Assembly: GCF_050947335.1 (NCBI RefSeq)
Contig: NW_027473315.1
Span: forward strand, 3,596,001-3,660,000
Length of the DNA: 64,000 nt
Direction: 5' to 3'
Origin: Megachile rotundata
Lineage: Eukaryota; Arthropoda; Insecta; Hymenoptera; Megachilidae
Shown here: positions 26,694-41,974 of the stretch, one piece after another
Numbering within the stretch: the stretch's first letter is position 1
How the letters are laid out: the number at the start of each line of letters is the position of its first letter
The notes under the pieces: generated by a model
What the model was told of the DNA's origin: nothing
Seen by the model: only the letters and a program-made list of their open reading frames with translations
The model's database searches: none
Made by a program: the position numbers and the translations under genes

Positions 26694-29600
26694 GATTAAG
26701 ATTGTATGATTATGATTGTATGATTGAGATTGTATGATTGTGATTGTATGATTGCGATTGTATGATTGTGATTGTATGATTGTGATTGTATGATTGTGAT
26801 AGTATGATTGTGATTGTATCATTGTGATTGTATGACTGTGATTGTATGATTGTGATTGTATGATTGTGATATTATGATTGTGAAAGTATGATTGTGATTG
26901 TATGATTGTGATTGTATGATTGTGATTGTATGATTGTGATTGTCTGATTGTGGTTGTGCGATTGTGATTGTCCGATTGTGATTGTACGATTGTGATAGTA
27001 CGATTGTGATTGTATGATTGTGATTGTATGATTGTGATTGTATGATTGTGATTGTATGATTGTGATTGTTTGATTGTATTTGGGAGATTGTACTTGGGCG
27101 ATTGTATTTGGGAGATTGTACTTGTATGATTGTGATTCTATGATTATGATTGTATGATTGTGATTGTATGATTGTGATTGTATGATTGTATTTGGGAGAT
27201 TGTATTTGGGAGATTGTAATTGTATGATTGCGATTGTATGATTGTGATTGTATGATTGCGATTGTATGATTGTGATTGTATGATTGTGATGTATGATTGT
27301 GGTTGTATGATTGTGATTGTATGATTGAGATTGTATGATTGTGATTGTATGATTGTGATTGTATGATTGTGATTGTATGATTGTGATTGTATGATTGTGA
27401 TTGTATGATTGCGAAAGTATGATTGTGATTGTATGATTATGATTGTATGATTGTGATTGTATGATTGTGATTGTTTGATTGTATTTGGGATCTTGTATTT
27501 GGGCGATTGTATTTGGGAGATTGTAATTGTATGATTGCGATTGTATGATTGTGACTGTATGATTGCGATTGTATGATTGTGATTGTATGATTGTGATGTA
27601 TGATTGTAATTGTATGATTATGATTGTATGATTGTGATTGTATGATTGAGATTGTATGATTGTGATTGTATGCTTGCGATTGTATGATTGTGATTGTATG
27701 ATTGTGATTGTATGATTGTGATTGTATGATTGTGATTGTATGATTATGATTGTATGATTGTGATTGTATGATTGTGATTGTATGATTGTGATTGTATGAT
27801 TGTGATGGTATGATTGTGATTGTATGATTGTGATTGTATGATTGTGACTGTATGATTGTGATTGTCTGATTGTGGTTGTATGCTTGCGATTGTATGATTG
27901 TGATATTATGATCGTGATTGTATGATTGTATTTGGGAGATTGTATTTGGGATATTGTAATTGTATGATTGCGATTGTATGATTGTGATTGTATGATTGTA
28001 ATTGTATGATTATGATTGTATGATTGTGATTGTATGATTGAGGTTGTATGATTGTGATTGTATGCTTGCGATTGTATGATTGTGATTCTTTGATTGTGAT
28101 TGTATGATTGTGATTGTATGATTGTGATTGTATGATTGTGATTGTATGATTGTGATTGTATGATTGTGATTGTATGATTGTGATTGTATGAGTGTGATTG
28201 TATGATTGTGATGGTATGATTGTAATTGTATGATTAAGATTGTATGATTGTGATTGTATGATTGAGATTGTATGATTGTGATTGTATGATTGCGATTGTA
28301 TGATTGTGATTGTATGATTGTGATTGTATGATTGTGATAGTATGATTGTGATTGTATCATTGTGATTGTATGACTGTGATTGTATGATTGTGATTGTATG
28401 ATTGTGATATTATGATTGTGAAAGTATGATTGTGATTGTATGATTGTGATTGTATGATTGTGATTGTATGATTGTGATTGTATGATTGTGATTGTCTGAT
28501 TGTGGTTGTGCGATTGTGATTGTCCGATTGTGATTGTACGATTGTGATAGTACGATTGTGATTGTATGATTGTGATTGTATGATTGTGATTGTATGATTG
28601 TGATTGTATGATTGTGATTGTTTGATTGTATTTGGGAGATTGTATTTGGGCGATTGTATTTGGGAGATTGTACTTGTATGATTGTGATTCTATGATTATG
28701 ATTGTATGATTGTGATTGTATGATTGTGATTGTATGATTGTGATTGTATGATTGTGATTGTATGATTGTATTTGGGAGATTGTATTTGGGAGATTGTAAT
28801 TGTATGATTGCGATTGTATGATTGTGATTGTATGATTGCGATTGTATGATTGTGATTGTATGATTGTGATGTATGATTGTGGTTGTATGATTGTGATTGT
28901 ATGATTGAGATTGTATGATTGTGATTGTATGATTGTGATTGTATGATTGTGATTGTATGATTGTGATTGTATGATTGTGATTGTATGATTGCGAAAGTAT
29001 GATTGTGATTGTATGATTATGATTGTATGATTGTGATTGTATGATTGTGATTGTTTGATTGTATTTGGGATCTTGTATTTGGGCGATTGTATTTGGGAGA
29101 TTGTAATTGTATGATTGCGATTGTATGATTGTGACTGTATGATTGCGATTGTATGATTGTGATTGTATGATTGTGATGTATGATTGTAATTGTATGATTA
29201 TGATTGTATGATTGTGATTGTATGATTGAGATTGTATGATTGTGATTGTATGCTTGCGATTGTATGATTGTGATTGTATGATTGTGATTGTATGATTGTG
29301 ATTGTATGATTGTGATTGTATGATTGTGATTGTATGATTATGATTGTATGATTGTGATTGTATGATTGTGATTGTATGATTGTGATTGTATGATTGTGAT
29401 GGTATGATTGTGATTGTATGATTGTGATTGTATGATTGTGACTGTATGATTGTGATTGTCTGATTGTGGTTGTATGCTTGCGATTGTATGATTGTGATAT
29501 TATGATCGTGATTGTATGATTGTATTTGGGAGATTGTATTTGGGATATTGTAATTGTATGATTGCGATTGTATGATTGTGATTGTATGATTGTAATTGTA

Positions 29601-29993
29601 TGATTATGATTGTATGATTGTGATTGTATGATTGAGGTTGTATGATTGTGATTGTATGCTTGCGATTGTATGATTGTGATTCTTTGATTGTGATTGTATG
29701 ATTGTGATTGTATGATTGTGATTGTATGATTGTGATTGTATGATTGTGATTGTATGATTGTGATTGTATGAGTGTGATTGTATGATTGTGATTGTATGAT
29801 TGTGATTGTATGATTGTGATAGTATGATTGTGATTGTATGATTGTGATTGTATGACTGTGATTGTATGATTGTGATTGTATGATTGTGATAGTATGATTG
29901 TGAAAGTATGATTGTGATTGTACGATTGTGATAGTATGATTGTGATTGTATGATTGTGATTGTATGATTGTGATGGTATGATTGTAATTGTAT
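26694..29993 (+). repeat. Nested 1.54/1.76 kb tandem HOR units marked by GATTAAG
   Basis: The rare GATTAAG unit appears at 26694, 28232 and 29994, giving adjacent repeats of 1538 and 1762 bp. Other shared points are GATCTT at 27489 and 29069, the 13-bp unit at 27288 and 28868, and GATTGAGGTTG at 28040 and 29634. In the second 8.8 kb copy the marker is at 35582 and 37092 only, so the second nested repeat was truncated there. The nested duplication therefore predates or overlaps the 8.8 kb event. Confidence 0.75.
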
Positions 29994-31129
29994 GATTAAG
30001 ATTGTATGATTGTGATTGTATGATTGTGATTGTATGATTGTGATGTATGATTGTAATTGTATGATTATGATTGTATGATTGTGATTGTATGATTGTGATT
30101 GTATGATTGTGATTGTATGATTGTGATTGTATGATTGTGATTGTATGATTGTGATTGTATGATTGTGATTGTATGATTGTGATTGTATGATTGTGATTGT
30201 ATGATTGTGATTGTATGAGTGTGATTGTCTGATTGTGGTTGTGCGATTGTGATTGTATGATTGTGATTGTATGATTGAGATTGTATGATTGTGATTGCAT
30301 GATTGTGATTGTATGATTGTGATTGCATGATTTTGAATGTATGATTGTGGTTGCATGATTGTGATTGTATGATTGTGATTGTATGATTGTGATTGTATGA
30401 TTGTGATGTATGATTGTAATTGTATGATTATGATTGTATGATTGTGATTGTATGATTGTGATTGTATGATTGTGATTGTATGAGTGTGATTGTCTGATTG
30501 TGGTTGTGCGATTGTGATTGTATGATTGTGATTGTATGATTGTGATTGTATGATTGTGATTGTATGATTGTGGTAGTATGATTGTGATTGTATGATTGAG
30601 ATTGTATGATTGTGATTGCATGATTGTGATTGTATGATTGTGATTGCATGATTTTGAATGTATGATTGTGGTTGCATGATTGTGATTGTATGATTGTGAT
30701 TGTTTGATTGTATTTGGGAGATTGTATTTGGGCGATTGTATTTGGGAGATTGTAATTGTATGATTGCGATTGTATGATTGTGATTGTATGATTGCGATTG
30801 TATGATTGTGATTGTATGATTGTGAAAGTATGGTTGTGATTGTATGATTATGATTGTATGATTGTGATTGTATGATTGTGATTGTATGATTGTATTTGGG
30901 AGATTGTATTTGGGAGATTGTAATTGTATGATTGTGATTGTATGATTGTGATTGTATGATTGTGATTGTATGATTGTGATTGTATGATTGTGAAAGTATG
31001 ATTGTGATTGTATGATTGTGATTGTATGATTGTGATTGTATGATTGTGATTGTATGATTGTGATTGTATGATTGTGATGTATGACTGTAATTGTATGATT
31101 ATGATTGTATGATTTTGATTGTATGATTG

Positions 31130-34100
31130 TGACTGTATGATTGTGATTGCACGATTTTGAATGTATGATTGTGATTGCATGATTGTGATTGCATGATTGT
31201 GATTGTATGATTGTGATTGCATGATTTTGAATGTATGATTGTGATTGTATGATTGTGATTGTATGATTGTGATTGTATGATTGTGATTGTATGATTGTGA
31301 TTGTATGATTGTGATTGTATGATTATGATTGTACGATTGTGATTGTACGATTGTGATTTTATGATTGTGATTGTATGATTGTGATTGTATGATTGTATTT
31401 GGGAGATTGTATTTGGGAGATTGTATTTGGGAGATTGTAATTGTATGATTGCGATTGTATGATTGTGATTGTATGATTGCGATTGTATGATTGCGATTGT
31501 ATGATTGTGATGTATGATGGTAATTGTATGATTATGATTGTATGATTGTGATTGTATGATTGAGATTGTATGATTGAGATTGTATGATTGCGATTGTATG
31601 ATTGTGATTGTATGATTATGATTGTATGATTGTATTTGGGAGATTGTATTTGGGAGATTGTAATTGTATGATTGCGATTGTATGATTGTGATTGTATGAT
31701 TGTGATGTATGATTGTAATTGTATGATTATGATTGTATGATTGTGATTGTATGATTATGATTCTATGATTGTGATTGTATGATTGCGATTGTATGATTGT
31801 GATTGTATGATTATGATTGTATTTTTGTGATTGCATGATTGTGATTGTATGATTGTGATTGTATGATTGTGATTGTATGATTGTGATTGTATGATTGTGG
31901 TTGTATGATTGTGATTGTATGAGTGATTGTCTGATTGTGGTTGTGCGATTGTGATTGTACGACTGTGAATGTACGATTGTGATTGTATGATTGTGATTGT
32001 ATGAATATGATTGTATGATTGTGATTGCATGATTTTGATTGTATGATTGTGATTGCATGATTTTGAATGTATGATTGTGATTGTATGATTGTGATTGTAT
32101 GATTGTGATTGTATGATTGTGATTGTATGATTGTGATTGTATGATTGTGATTGTTTGATTGCGATAGTATGATTGTGATTGTATGAATGTGATTGTATGA
32201 TTGTGATGTATGATTGTAATTGTATGATTATGATTGTATGATTGTAATTGTATGATTGCGATTGTATGATTGTGATTGTATGATTGTGATGTATGATTGT
32301 AATTGTATGATTATGATTGTATGATTGTGATTGTATGATTGAGATTGTATGATTGTGATTGTATGCTTGCGATTGTATGATTGTGATTGTATGATTGTGA
32401 TTCTTCGATTGTGATTGTATGATTGTGATTGTATGATTGTGATTGTATGATTGTGATTGTATGAGTGTGATTGTATGATTGTGATTATATGATTGTGATT
32501 GTATGATTGTGATAGTATGATTGTGATTGTATCATTGTGATTGGATGACTGTGATTGTATGATTGTGATTGTATGATTGTGATATTATGATTGTGAAAGT
32601 ATGATTGTGATTGTATGATTGTGATTGTATGATTGTGATTGTATGATTGTGATTGTATGATTGTGATTGTCTGATTGTGGTTGTGCGATTGTGATTGTCC
32701 GATTGTGATTGTACGATTGTGATAGTACGATTGTGATTATATGATTGTGATTGTATGATTGTGATTGTATGATTGTGATTGTTTGATTGTATTTGGGAGA
32801 TTGTATTTGGGCGATTGTATTTGGGAGATTGTACTTGTATGATTGTGATTCTATGATTATGATTGTATGATTGTGATTGTATGATTGTGATTGTATGATT
32901 GTATTTGGGAGATTGTATTTGGGAGATTGTAATTGTATGATTGCGATTGTATGATTGTGATTGTATGATTGCGATTGTATGATTGTGATTGAATGATTGT
33001 GATGTATGATTGTGGCTGTATGATTGTGATTGTATGATTGAGATTGTATGATTGTGATTGTATGATTGTGATTGTATGATTGTGATTGTATGATTGTGAT
33101 TGTATGATTGCGAAAGTATGATTGTGATTGTATGATTATGATTGTATGATTGTGATAGTATGATTGTGATTGTATCATTGTGATTGTATGACTGTGATTG
33201 TATGATTGTGATTGTATGATTGTGATATTATGATTGTGAAAGTATGATTGTGATTGTATGATTGTGATTGTATGATTGTGATTGTATGATTGTGATTGTC
33301 TGATTGTGGTTGTGCGATTGTGATTGTCCGATTGTGATTGTACGATTGTGATAGTACGATTGTGATTGTATGATTGTGATTGTATGATTGTGATTGTATG
33401 ATTGTGAAATTATGATTGTGCTTGTATGATTGTGATTGTATGATTGTGATTGTATGATTGAGATTGTATGATTGTGATTGTATGCTTGCGATTGTATGAT
33501 TGTGATATTATGATCGTGATTGTATGATTGTATTTGGGAGATTGTATTTGGGATATTGTAATTGTATGATTGCGATTGTATGATTGTGATTGTATGATTG
33601 TAATTGTATGATTATGATTGTATGATTGTGATTGTATGATTGAGATTGTATGATTGTGATTGTATGCTTGCGATTGTATGATTGTGATTCTTTGATTGTG
33701 ATTGTATGATTGTGATTGTATGATTGTGATTGTATGATTGTGATTGTATGATTGTGATTGTATGATTGTGATTGTATGATTGTGATTGTATGAGTGTGAT
33801 TGTATGATTGTGATTGTATGATTGTGATTGTATGATTGTGATAGTATGATTGTGATTGTATGATTGTGATTGTATGACTGTGATTGTATGATTGTGATTG
33901 TATGATTGTGATAGTATGATTGTGAAAGTATGATTGTGATTGTACGATTGTGATTGTATGATTGTGATTGTATGATTGTGATTGTATGATTGTGACTGTA
34001 TGATTGTGATTGTCTGATTGTGGTTGTGCGATTGTGATTGTACGATTGTGATTGTACGATTGTGATGGTATGATTGTGATTGTATGATTGAGATTGTATG

Positions 34101-37100
34101 ATGGTGATTGTATGATTGTGATTGTATGATTGTGATTGTATGATTGTGATTGTTTGATTGTATTTGGGAGATTGTATTTGGGCGATTGTATTTGGGAGAT
34201 TGTAATTGTATGATTGCGATTGTATGATTGTGATTGTATGATTGCGATTGTATGATTGTGATTGTATGATTGTGAAAGTATGGTTGTGATTGTATGATTA
34301 TGATTGTATGATTGTGATTGTATGATTGTGATTGTATGATTGTATTTGGGAGATTGTATTTGGGAGATTGTAATTGTATGATTGTGATTGTATGATTGTG
34401 ATTGTATGATTGTGATTGTATGATTGTGAAAGTATGATTGTGATTGTATGATTGTGATTGTATGATTGTGATTGTGTGATTGTGATTGTATGATTGTGAT
34501 TGTATGAGTGTGATTGTCTGATTGAGGTTGTGCGATTGTGATTGTACGATTGTGAATGTACGATTGTGATTGTACGATTGTGATTGTATGAATATGATTG
34601 TATGATTGTGATTGCATGATTGTGATTGTATGATTGTGATTGTATGATTGTGATTGTATGATTATGATTGTATGATTGTGATTGTATGATTGTGATTGTA
34701 TGATTGTGATTGTATGATTGTGATTGTATGATTGTGATTGTATGATTGTGATTGTATGATTGTGATTGTATGATTGTGATTGTATGATTGTGATTGTATG
34801 ATTGTGATTGTATGATTGTGATTGTATGATTGTGAAATTATGATTGTGATTGTATGATTGTGATGTATGATTGTAATTGTATGATTATGATTGTATGATT
34901 GTGATTGTATGATTGAGATTGTATGATTGTGATTGTATGCTTGCGATTGTATGATTGTGATTGTATGATCGTGATTGTATGATTGTATTTGGGAGATTGT
35001 ATTTGGGATATTGTAATTGTATGATTGCGATTGTATGATTGTGATTGTATGATTGTGATGTATGATTGTAATTGTATGATTATGATTGTATGATTTTGAT
35101 TGTATGATTGAGATTGTATGATTGTGATTGTATGCTTGCGATTGTATGATTGTGATTGTATGATTGTGATTCTTTGATTCTGATTGTATGATTGTGATTG
35201 TATGATTGTGATTGTATGATTGTGATTGTATGATTGTGATTGTATGAGTGTGATTGTATGATTGTGATTGTATGATTGTGATTGTATGATTGTGATAGTA
35301 TGATTGTGATTGTATGATTGTGATTGTATGACTGTGATTGTATGATTGTGATTGTATGATTGTGATAGTATGATTGTAAAAGTATGATTGTGATTGTATG
35401 ATTGTGATTGTATGGTTGTGATTGTATGATTGTGATTGTATGATTGTGATTGTATGATTGTGATTGTCTGATTGTGGTTGTGCGATTGTGATTGTACGAT
35501 TTTGATTGTACGATTGTGATAGTATGATTGTGATTGTATGATTGTGATTGTATGATTGTGATGGTATGATTGTAATTGTATGATTAAGATTGTATGATTA
35601 TGATTGTATGATTGAGATTGTATGATTGTGATTGTATGATTGCGATTGTATGATTGTGATTGTATGATTGTGATTGTATGATTGTGATAGTATGATTGTG
35701 ATTGTATCATTGTGATTGTATGACTGTGATTGTATGATTGTGATTGTATGATTGTGATATTATGATTGTGAAAGTATGATTGTGATTGTATGATTGTGAT
35801 TGTATGATTGTGATTGTATGATTGTGATTGTCTGATTGTGGTTGTGCGATTGTGATTGTCCGATTGTGATTGTACGATTGTGATAGTACGATTGTGATTG
35901 TATGATTGTGATTGTATGATTGTGATTGTATGATTGTGATTGTATGATTGTGATTGTTTGATTGTATTTGGGAGATTGTACTTGGGCGATTGTATTTGGG
36001 AGATTGTACTTGTATGATTGTGATTCTATGATTATGATTGTATGATTGTGATTGTATGATTGTGATTGTATGATTGTATTTGGGAGATTGTATTTGGGAG
36101 ATTGTAATTGTATGATTGCGATTGTATGATTGTGATTGTATGATTGCGATTGTATGATTGTGATTGTATGATTGTGATGTATGATTGTGGTTGTATGATT
36201 GTGATTGTATGATTGAGATTGTATGATTGTGATTGTATGATTGTGATTGTATGATTGTGATTGTATGATTGTGATTGTATGATTGTGATTGTATGATTGC
36301 GAAAGTATGATTGTGATTGTATGATTATGATTGTATGATTGTGATTGTATGATTGTGATTGTTTGATTGTATTTGGGATCTTGTATTTGGGCGATTGTAT
36401 TTGGGAGATTGTAATTGTATGATTGCGATTGTATGATTGTGACTGTATGATTGCGATTGTATGATTGTGATTGTATGATTGTGATGTATGATTGTAATTG
36501 TATGATTATGATTGTATGATTGTGATTGTATGATTGAGATTGTATGATTGTGATTGTATGCTTGCGATTGTATGATTGTGATTGTATGATTGTGATTGTA
36601 TGATTGTGATTGTATGATTGTGATTGTATGATTATGATTGTATGATTGTGATTGTATGATTGTGATTGTATGATTGTGATTGTATGATTGTGATGGTATG
36701 ATTGTGATTGTATGATTGTGATTGTATGATTGTGACTGTATGATTGTGATTGTCTGATTGTGGTTGTATGCTTGCGATTGTATGATTGTGATATTATGAT
36801 CGTGATTGTATGATTGTATTTGGGAGATTGTATTTGGGATATTGTAATTGTATGATTGCGATTGTATGATTGTGATTGTATGATTGTAATTGTATGATTA
36901 TGATTGTATGATTGTGATTGTATGATTGAGGTTGTATGATTGTGATTGTATGCTTGCGATTGTATGATTGTGATTCTTTGATTGTGATTGTATGATTGTG
37001 ATTGTATGATTGTGATTGTATGATTGTGATTGTATGATTGTGATTGTATGAGTGTGATTGTATGATTGTGATGGTATGATTGTAATTGTATGATTAAGAT

Positions 37101-38790
37101 TGTATGATTGTGATTGTATGATTGAGATTGTATGATTGTGATTGTATGATTGCGATTGTATGATTGTGATTGTATGATTGTGATTGTATGATTGTGATAG
37201 TATGATTGTGATTGTATCATTGTGATTGTATGACTGTGATTGTATGATTGTGATTGTATGATTGTGATATTATGATTGTGAAAGTATGATTGTGATTGTA
37301 TGATTGTGATTGTATGATTGTGATTGTATGATTGTGATTGTATGATTGTGATTGTCTGATTGTGGTTGTGCGATTGTGATTGTCCGATTGTGATTGTACG
37401 ATTGTGATAGTACGATTGTGATTGTATGATTGTGATTGTATGATTGTGATTGTATGATTGTGATTGTATGATTGTGATTGTTTGATTGTATTTGGGAGAT
37501 TGTATTTGGGCGATTGTATTTGGGAGATTGTACTTGTATGATTGTGATTCTATGATTATGATTGTATGATTGTGATTGTATGATTGTGATTGTATGATTG
37601 TGATTGTATGATTGTATTTGGGAGATTGTATTTGGGAGATTGTAATTGTATGATTGCGATTGTATGATTGTGATTGTATGATTGTGATGTATGATTGTAA
37701 TTGTATGATTATGATTGTATGATTGTGATTGTATGATTGTGATTGTATGATTGTGATTGTATGATTGTGATTGTATGATTGTGATTGTATGATTGTGATT
37801 GTATGATTGTGATTGTATGATTGTGATTGTATGATTGTGATTGTATGATTGTGATTGTATGAGTGTGATTGTCTGATTGTGGTTGTGCGATTGTGATTGT
37901 ATGATTGTGATTGTATGATTGAGATTGTATGATTGTGATTGCATGATTGTGATTGTATGATTGTGATTGCATGATTTTGAATGTATGATTGTGGTTGCAT
38001 GATTGTGATTGTATGATTGTGACTGTATGATTGTGATTGTATGATTGTGATTGTATGATTGTGATGTATGATTGTAATTGTATGATTATGATTGTATGAT
38101 TGTGATTGTATGATTGTGATTGTATGATTGTGATTGTATGAGTGTGATTGTCTGATTGTGGTTGTGCGATTGTGATTGTATGATTGTGATTGTATGATTG
38201 TGATTGTATGATTGTGATTGTATGATTGTGGTAGTATGATTGTGATTGTATGATTGAGATTGTATGATTGTGATTGCATGATTGTGATTGTATGATTGTG
38301 ATTGCATGATTTTGAATGTATGATTGTGGTTGCATGATTGTGATTGTATGATTGTGATTGTTTGATTGTATTTGGGAGATTGTATTTGGGCGATTGTATT
38401 TGGGAGATTGTAATTGTATGATTGCGATTGTATGATTGTGATTGTATGATTGCGATTGTATGATTGTGATTGTATGATTGTGAAAGTATGGTTGTGATTG
38501 TATGATTATGATTGTATGATTGTGATTGTATGATTGTGATTGTATGATTGTATTTGGGAGATTGTATTTGGGAGATTGTAATTGTATGATTGTGATTGTA
38601 TGATTGTGATTGTATGATTGTGATTGTATGATTGTGATTGTATGATTGTGAAAGTATGATTGTGATTGTATGATTGTGATTGTATGATTGTGATTGTATG
38701 ATTGTGATTGTATGATTGTGATTGTATGATTGTGATGTATGACTGTAATTGTATGATTATGATTGTATGATTTTGATTGTATGATTGAGA
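31130..38790 (+). repeat. 8.8 kb tandem duplication, copy 2 (shortened to ~7.7 kb)
   Basis: The copy follows copy 1 in the same variant order. It has 70 extra bases (five units with a G-rich pair, about 31611-31680) and two extra units before 34834. Between about 37620 and 37690 it lacks about 1.2 kb that copy 1 has: up to 36928 the offset is +8888, but from the 13-bp unit near 38734 (match at 31076) it is +7658. The end is placed where the GATGTATGACTG unit leads back into the ordinary HOR order instead of into the GCACG group. Confidence 0.8.
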
Positions 38791-41700
38791 TTGTATGATT
38801 GTGATTGTATGCTTGCGATTGTATGATTGTGATTGTATGATTGTGATTCTTTGATTGTGATTGTATGATTGTGATTGTATGATTGTGATTGTATGATTGT
38901 GATTGTATGATTGTGATTGTATGAGTGTGATTGTATGATTGTGATTGTATGATTGTGGTTGTATGATTGTGATAGTATGATTGTGATTGTATGATTGTGA
39001 TTGTATGACTGTGATTGTATGATTGTGATTGTATGATTGTGATAGTATGATTGTGAAAGTATGATTGTGATTGTATGATTGTGATTGTATGGTTGTGATT
39101 GTATGATTGTGATTGTATGATTGTGATTGTATGATTGTGATTGTCTGATTGTGGTTGTGCGATTGTGATTGTACGATTTTGATTGTACGATTGTGATAGT
39201 ATGATTGTGATTGTATGATTGTGATTGTATGATTGTGATGGTATGATTGTGATTGTATGATTGCGATTGTATGATTGTGATTGTATGATTGTGAAAGTAT
39301 GGTTGTGATTATATGATTATGATTGTATGATTGTGATTGTATGTTTGTATTTGGGAGATTGTATTTGGGAGATTGTAATTGTATGATTGCGATTGTGTGA
39401 TTGTGATTGTATGATTGCGATTGTATGATTGTGATTGTATGATTGTGATGTATGATTGTAATTGTATGATTATGATTGTATGATTGTGATTGTATGATTG
39501 AGATTGTATGATTGTGATTGTATGATTGCGATTGTATGATTGTGATTGTATGATTGTGATTGTATGATTGTGATTGTATGATTGTGATTGTATGATTGTG
39601 ATTGTATGATTGTGATTGTATGATTGTGATTGTGTGATTGTGGAAGTATGATTGTGATTGTATGATTGTGATTGTATGATTGTGATTGTATGATTGTGAT
39701 TGTATGAATGTGATTGTATGATTGTGATTGTATGATTGTGATTGTATGAGTGTGATTGTCTGATTGTGGTTGTGCGATTGTGATTGTATGATTGTGATTG
39801 TATGATTGAGATTGTATGATTGTGATTGCATGATTGTGATTGTATGATTGTGATTGCATGATTTTGAATGTATGATTGTGGTTGCATGATTGTGATTGTA
39901 TGATTGTGATTGTATGATTGTGATTGTATGATTGTGATGTATGATTGTAATTGTATGATTATGATTGTATGATTGTGATTGTATGATTGTGATTGTATGA
40001 TTGTGATTGTATGAGTGTGATTGTCTGATTGTGGTTGTGCGATTGTGATTGTATGATTGTGATTGTATGATTGTGATTGTATGATTGTGATTGTATGATT
40101 GTGGTAGTATGATTGTGATTGTATGATTGAGATTGTATGATTGTGATTGTATGATTGTGATTGCATGATTTTGAATGTATGATTGTGGTTGCATGATTGT
40201 GATTGTATGATTGTGATTGTATGATTGTGATTGTATGATTGTGATGTATGATTGTAATTGTATGATTATGATTGTATGATTGTGATTGTATGATTGTGAT
40301 TGTATGATTGTGATTGTATGATTGTGATTGTATGATTGTGATTGTATGATTGTGATTGTATGATTGTGATTGTATGATTGTGATTGTATGATTGTGATTG
40401 TATGATTGTGATTGTATGATTGTGATAGTATGATTGTGATTGTATGATTGTGATTGTATGACTGTGATTGTATGATTGTGATTGTATGATTGTGATAGTA
40501 TGATTGTGAAAGTATGATTGTGATTGTATGATTGTGATTGTATGATTGTGATTGTATGATTGTGATTGTATGGTTGTGATAGTATGATTGTGATTGTATG
40601 ATTGTGATTGTATGGTTGTGATTGTATGATTGTGATTGTATGGTTGTGATTGTATGATTGTGATTGTCTGATTGTGGTTGTGCGATTGTGATTGTACGAT
40701 TTTGATTGTACGATTGTGATAGTATGATTGTGATTGTATGATTGTGATTGTATGATTGTGATGGTATGATTGTGATTTTATGATTGTGATTGTATGATTG
40801 TGATTGTTTGATTGTATTTGGGAGATTGTATTTGGGCGATTGTATTTGGGAGATTGTAATTGTATGATTGCGATTGTATGATTTTGATTGTATGATTGCG
40901 ATTGTATGATTGTGATTGTATGATTGTGATTGTATGACTGTGATTGTATGCTTGCGATTGTATGATTGTGATTGTATGATTGTGATGTATGCTTGTGGTT
41001 GTATGATTGTGATTGTATGATTGAGATTGTATGATTGTGATTGTATGATTGTGATTGTCTGATTGTGGTTGTGCGATTGTGATTGTCCGATTGTGATTGT
41101 ACGATTGTGATAGTACGATTGTGATTGTATGATTGTGATTGTATGATTGTGATTGTATGATTGTGATTGTTTGATTGTATTTGGGAGATTGTATTTGGGC
41201 GATTGTATTTGGGAGATTGTACTTGTATGATTGTGATTCTATGATAATGATTGTATGATTGTGATTGTATGATTGTGATTGTATGATTGTATTTGGGAGA
41301 TTGTATTTGGGAGATTGTAATTGTATGATTGCGATTGTATGATTGTGATTGTATGATTGCGATTGTATGATTGTGATTGTATGATTGTGATGTATGATTG
41401 TGGTTGTATGATTGTGATTGTATGATTGAGATTGTATGATTGTGATTGTATGATTGTGATTGTATGATTGTGATTGTATGATTGTGATTGTATGATTGTG
41501 ATTGTATGATTGCGAAAGTATGATTGTGATTGTATGATTATGATTGTATGATTGTGATTGTATGATTGCGATTGTTTGATTGTATTTGGGATCTTGTATT
41601 TGGGCGATTGTATTTGGGAGATTGTAATTGTATGATTGCGATTGTATGATTGTGACTGTATGATTGCGATTGTATGATTGTGATTGTATGATTGTGATGT

Positions 41701-41974
41701 ATGATTGTAATTGTATGATTATGATTGTATGATTGTGATTGTATGATTGAGATTGTATGATTGTGATTGTATGCTTGCGATTGTATGATTGTGATTGTAT
41801 GATTGTGATTGTATGATTGTGATTGTATGATTGTGATTGTATGATTATGATTGTATGATTGTGATTGTATGATTGTGATTGTATGATTGTGATTGTATGA
41901 TTGTGATTGTATGATTGTGATTGTATGATTGTGATTGTATGATTGTGATTGTATGATTGTGATTGTATGATTGT
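38791..41974 (+). repeat. HOR region between the 8.8 kb pair and the 3.4 kb blocks
   Basis: The region continues the standard HOR order, with the GAAAGTATGG-TTGTGATTATAT marker at 39293. It includes GCATG-containing units and repeated GAGTG-CTG-GTGCG groups around 39740 and 40010, and a run of 10 canonical units at 40278-40417. The GGGATCTT subtype follows at 41590. Nothing other than 14-bp unit variants is present. Confidence 0.8.

Larger units (their letters stand above)
22320..31129 (+). repeat. 8.8 kb tandem duplication, copy 1
   Basis: This is the largest duplication in the window. It opens near a GACTG unit and the rare GCACGATTTTGAATG group (22345), which recurs at 31149. Matching pairs follow in order: the triple TTTGGGAG tract at 22594 and 31398 (+8804), the 12-bp unit at 23047 and 31921 (+8874), GAAATTATG at 24546 and 33406 (+8860) and at 25946 and 34834 (+8888), and the rare TACTTGGGCG at 27091 and 35979 (+8888). 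Offset changes are whole units. It contains a nested tandem repeat marked by GATTAAG. Its 3' end is set by the return to the GCACG group near 31149. Confidence 0.85.

Noticed and set aside
22320..38790. Inverted duplication or palindrome
   Set aside because: All copies have the same orientation. The C-poor composition of the + strand never switches to a G-poor stretch, as it would in an inverted segment.
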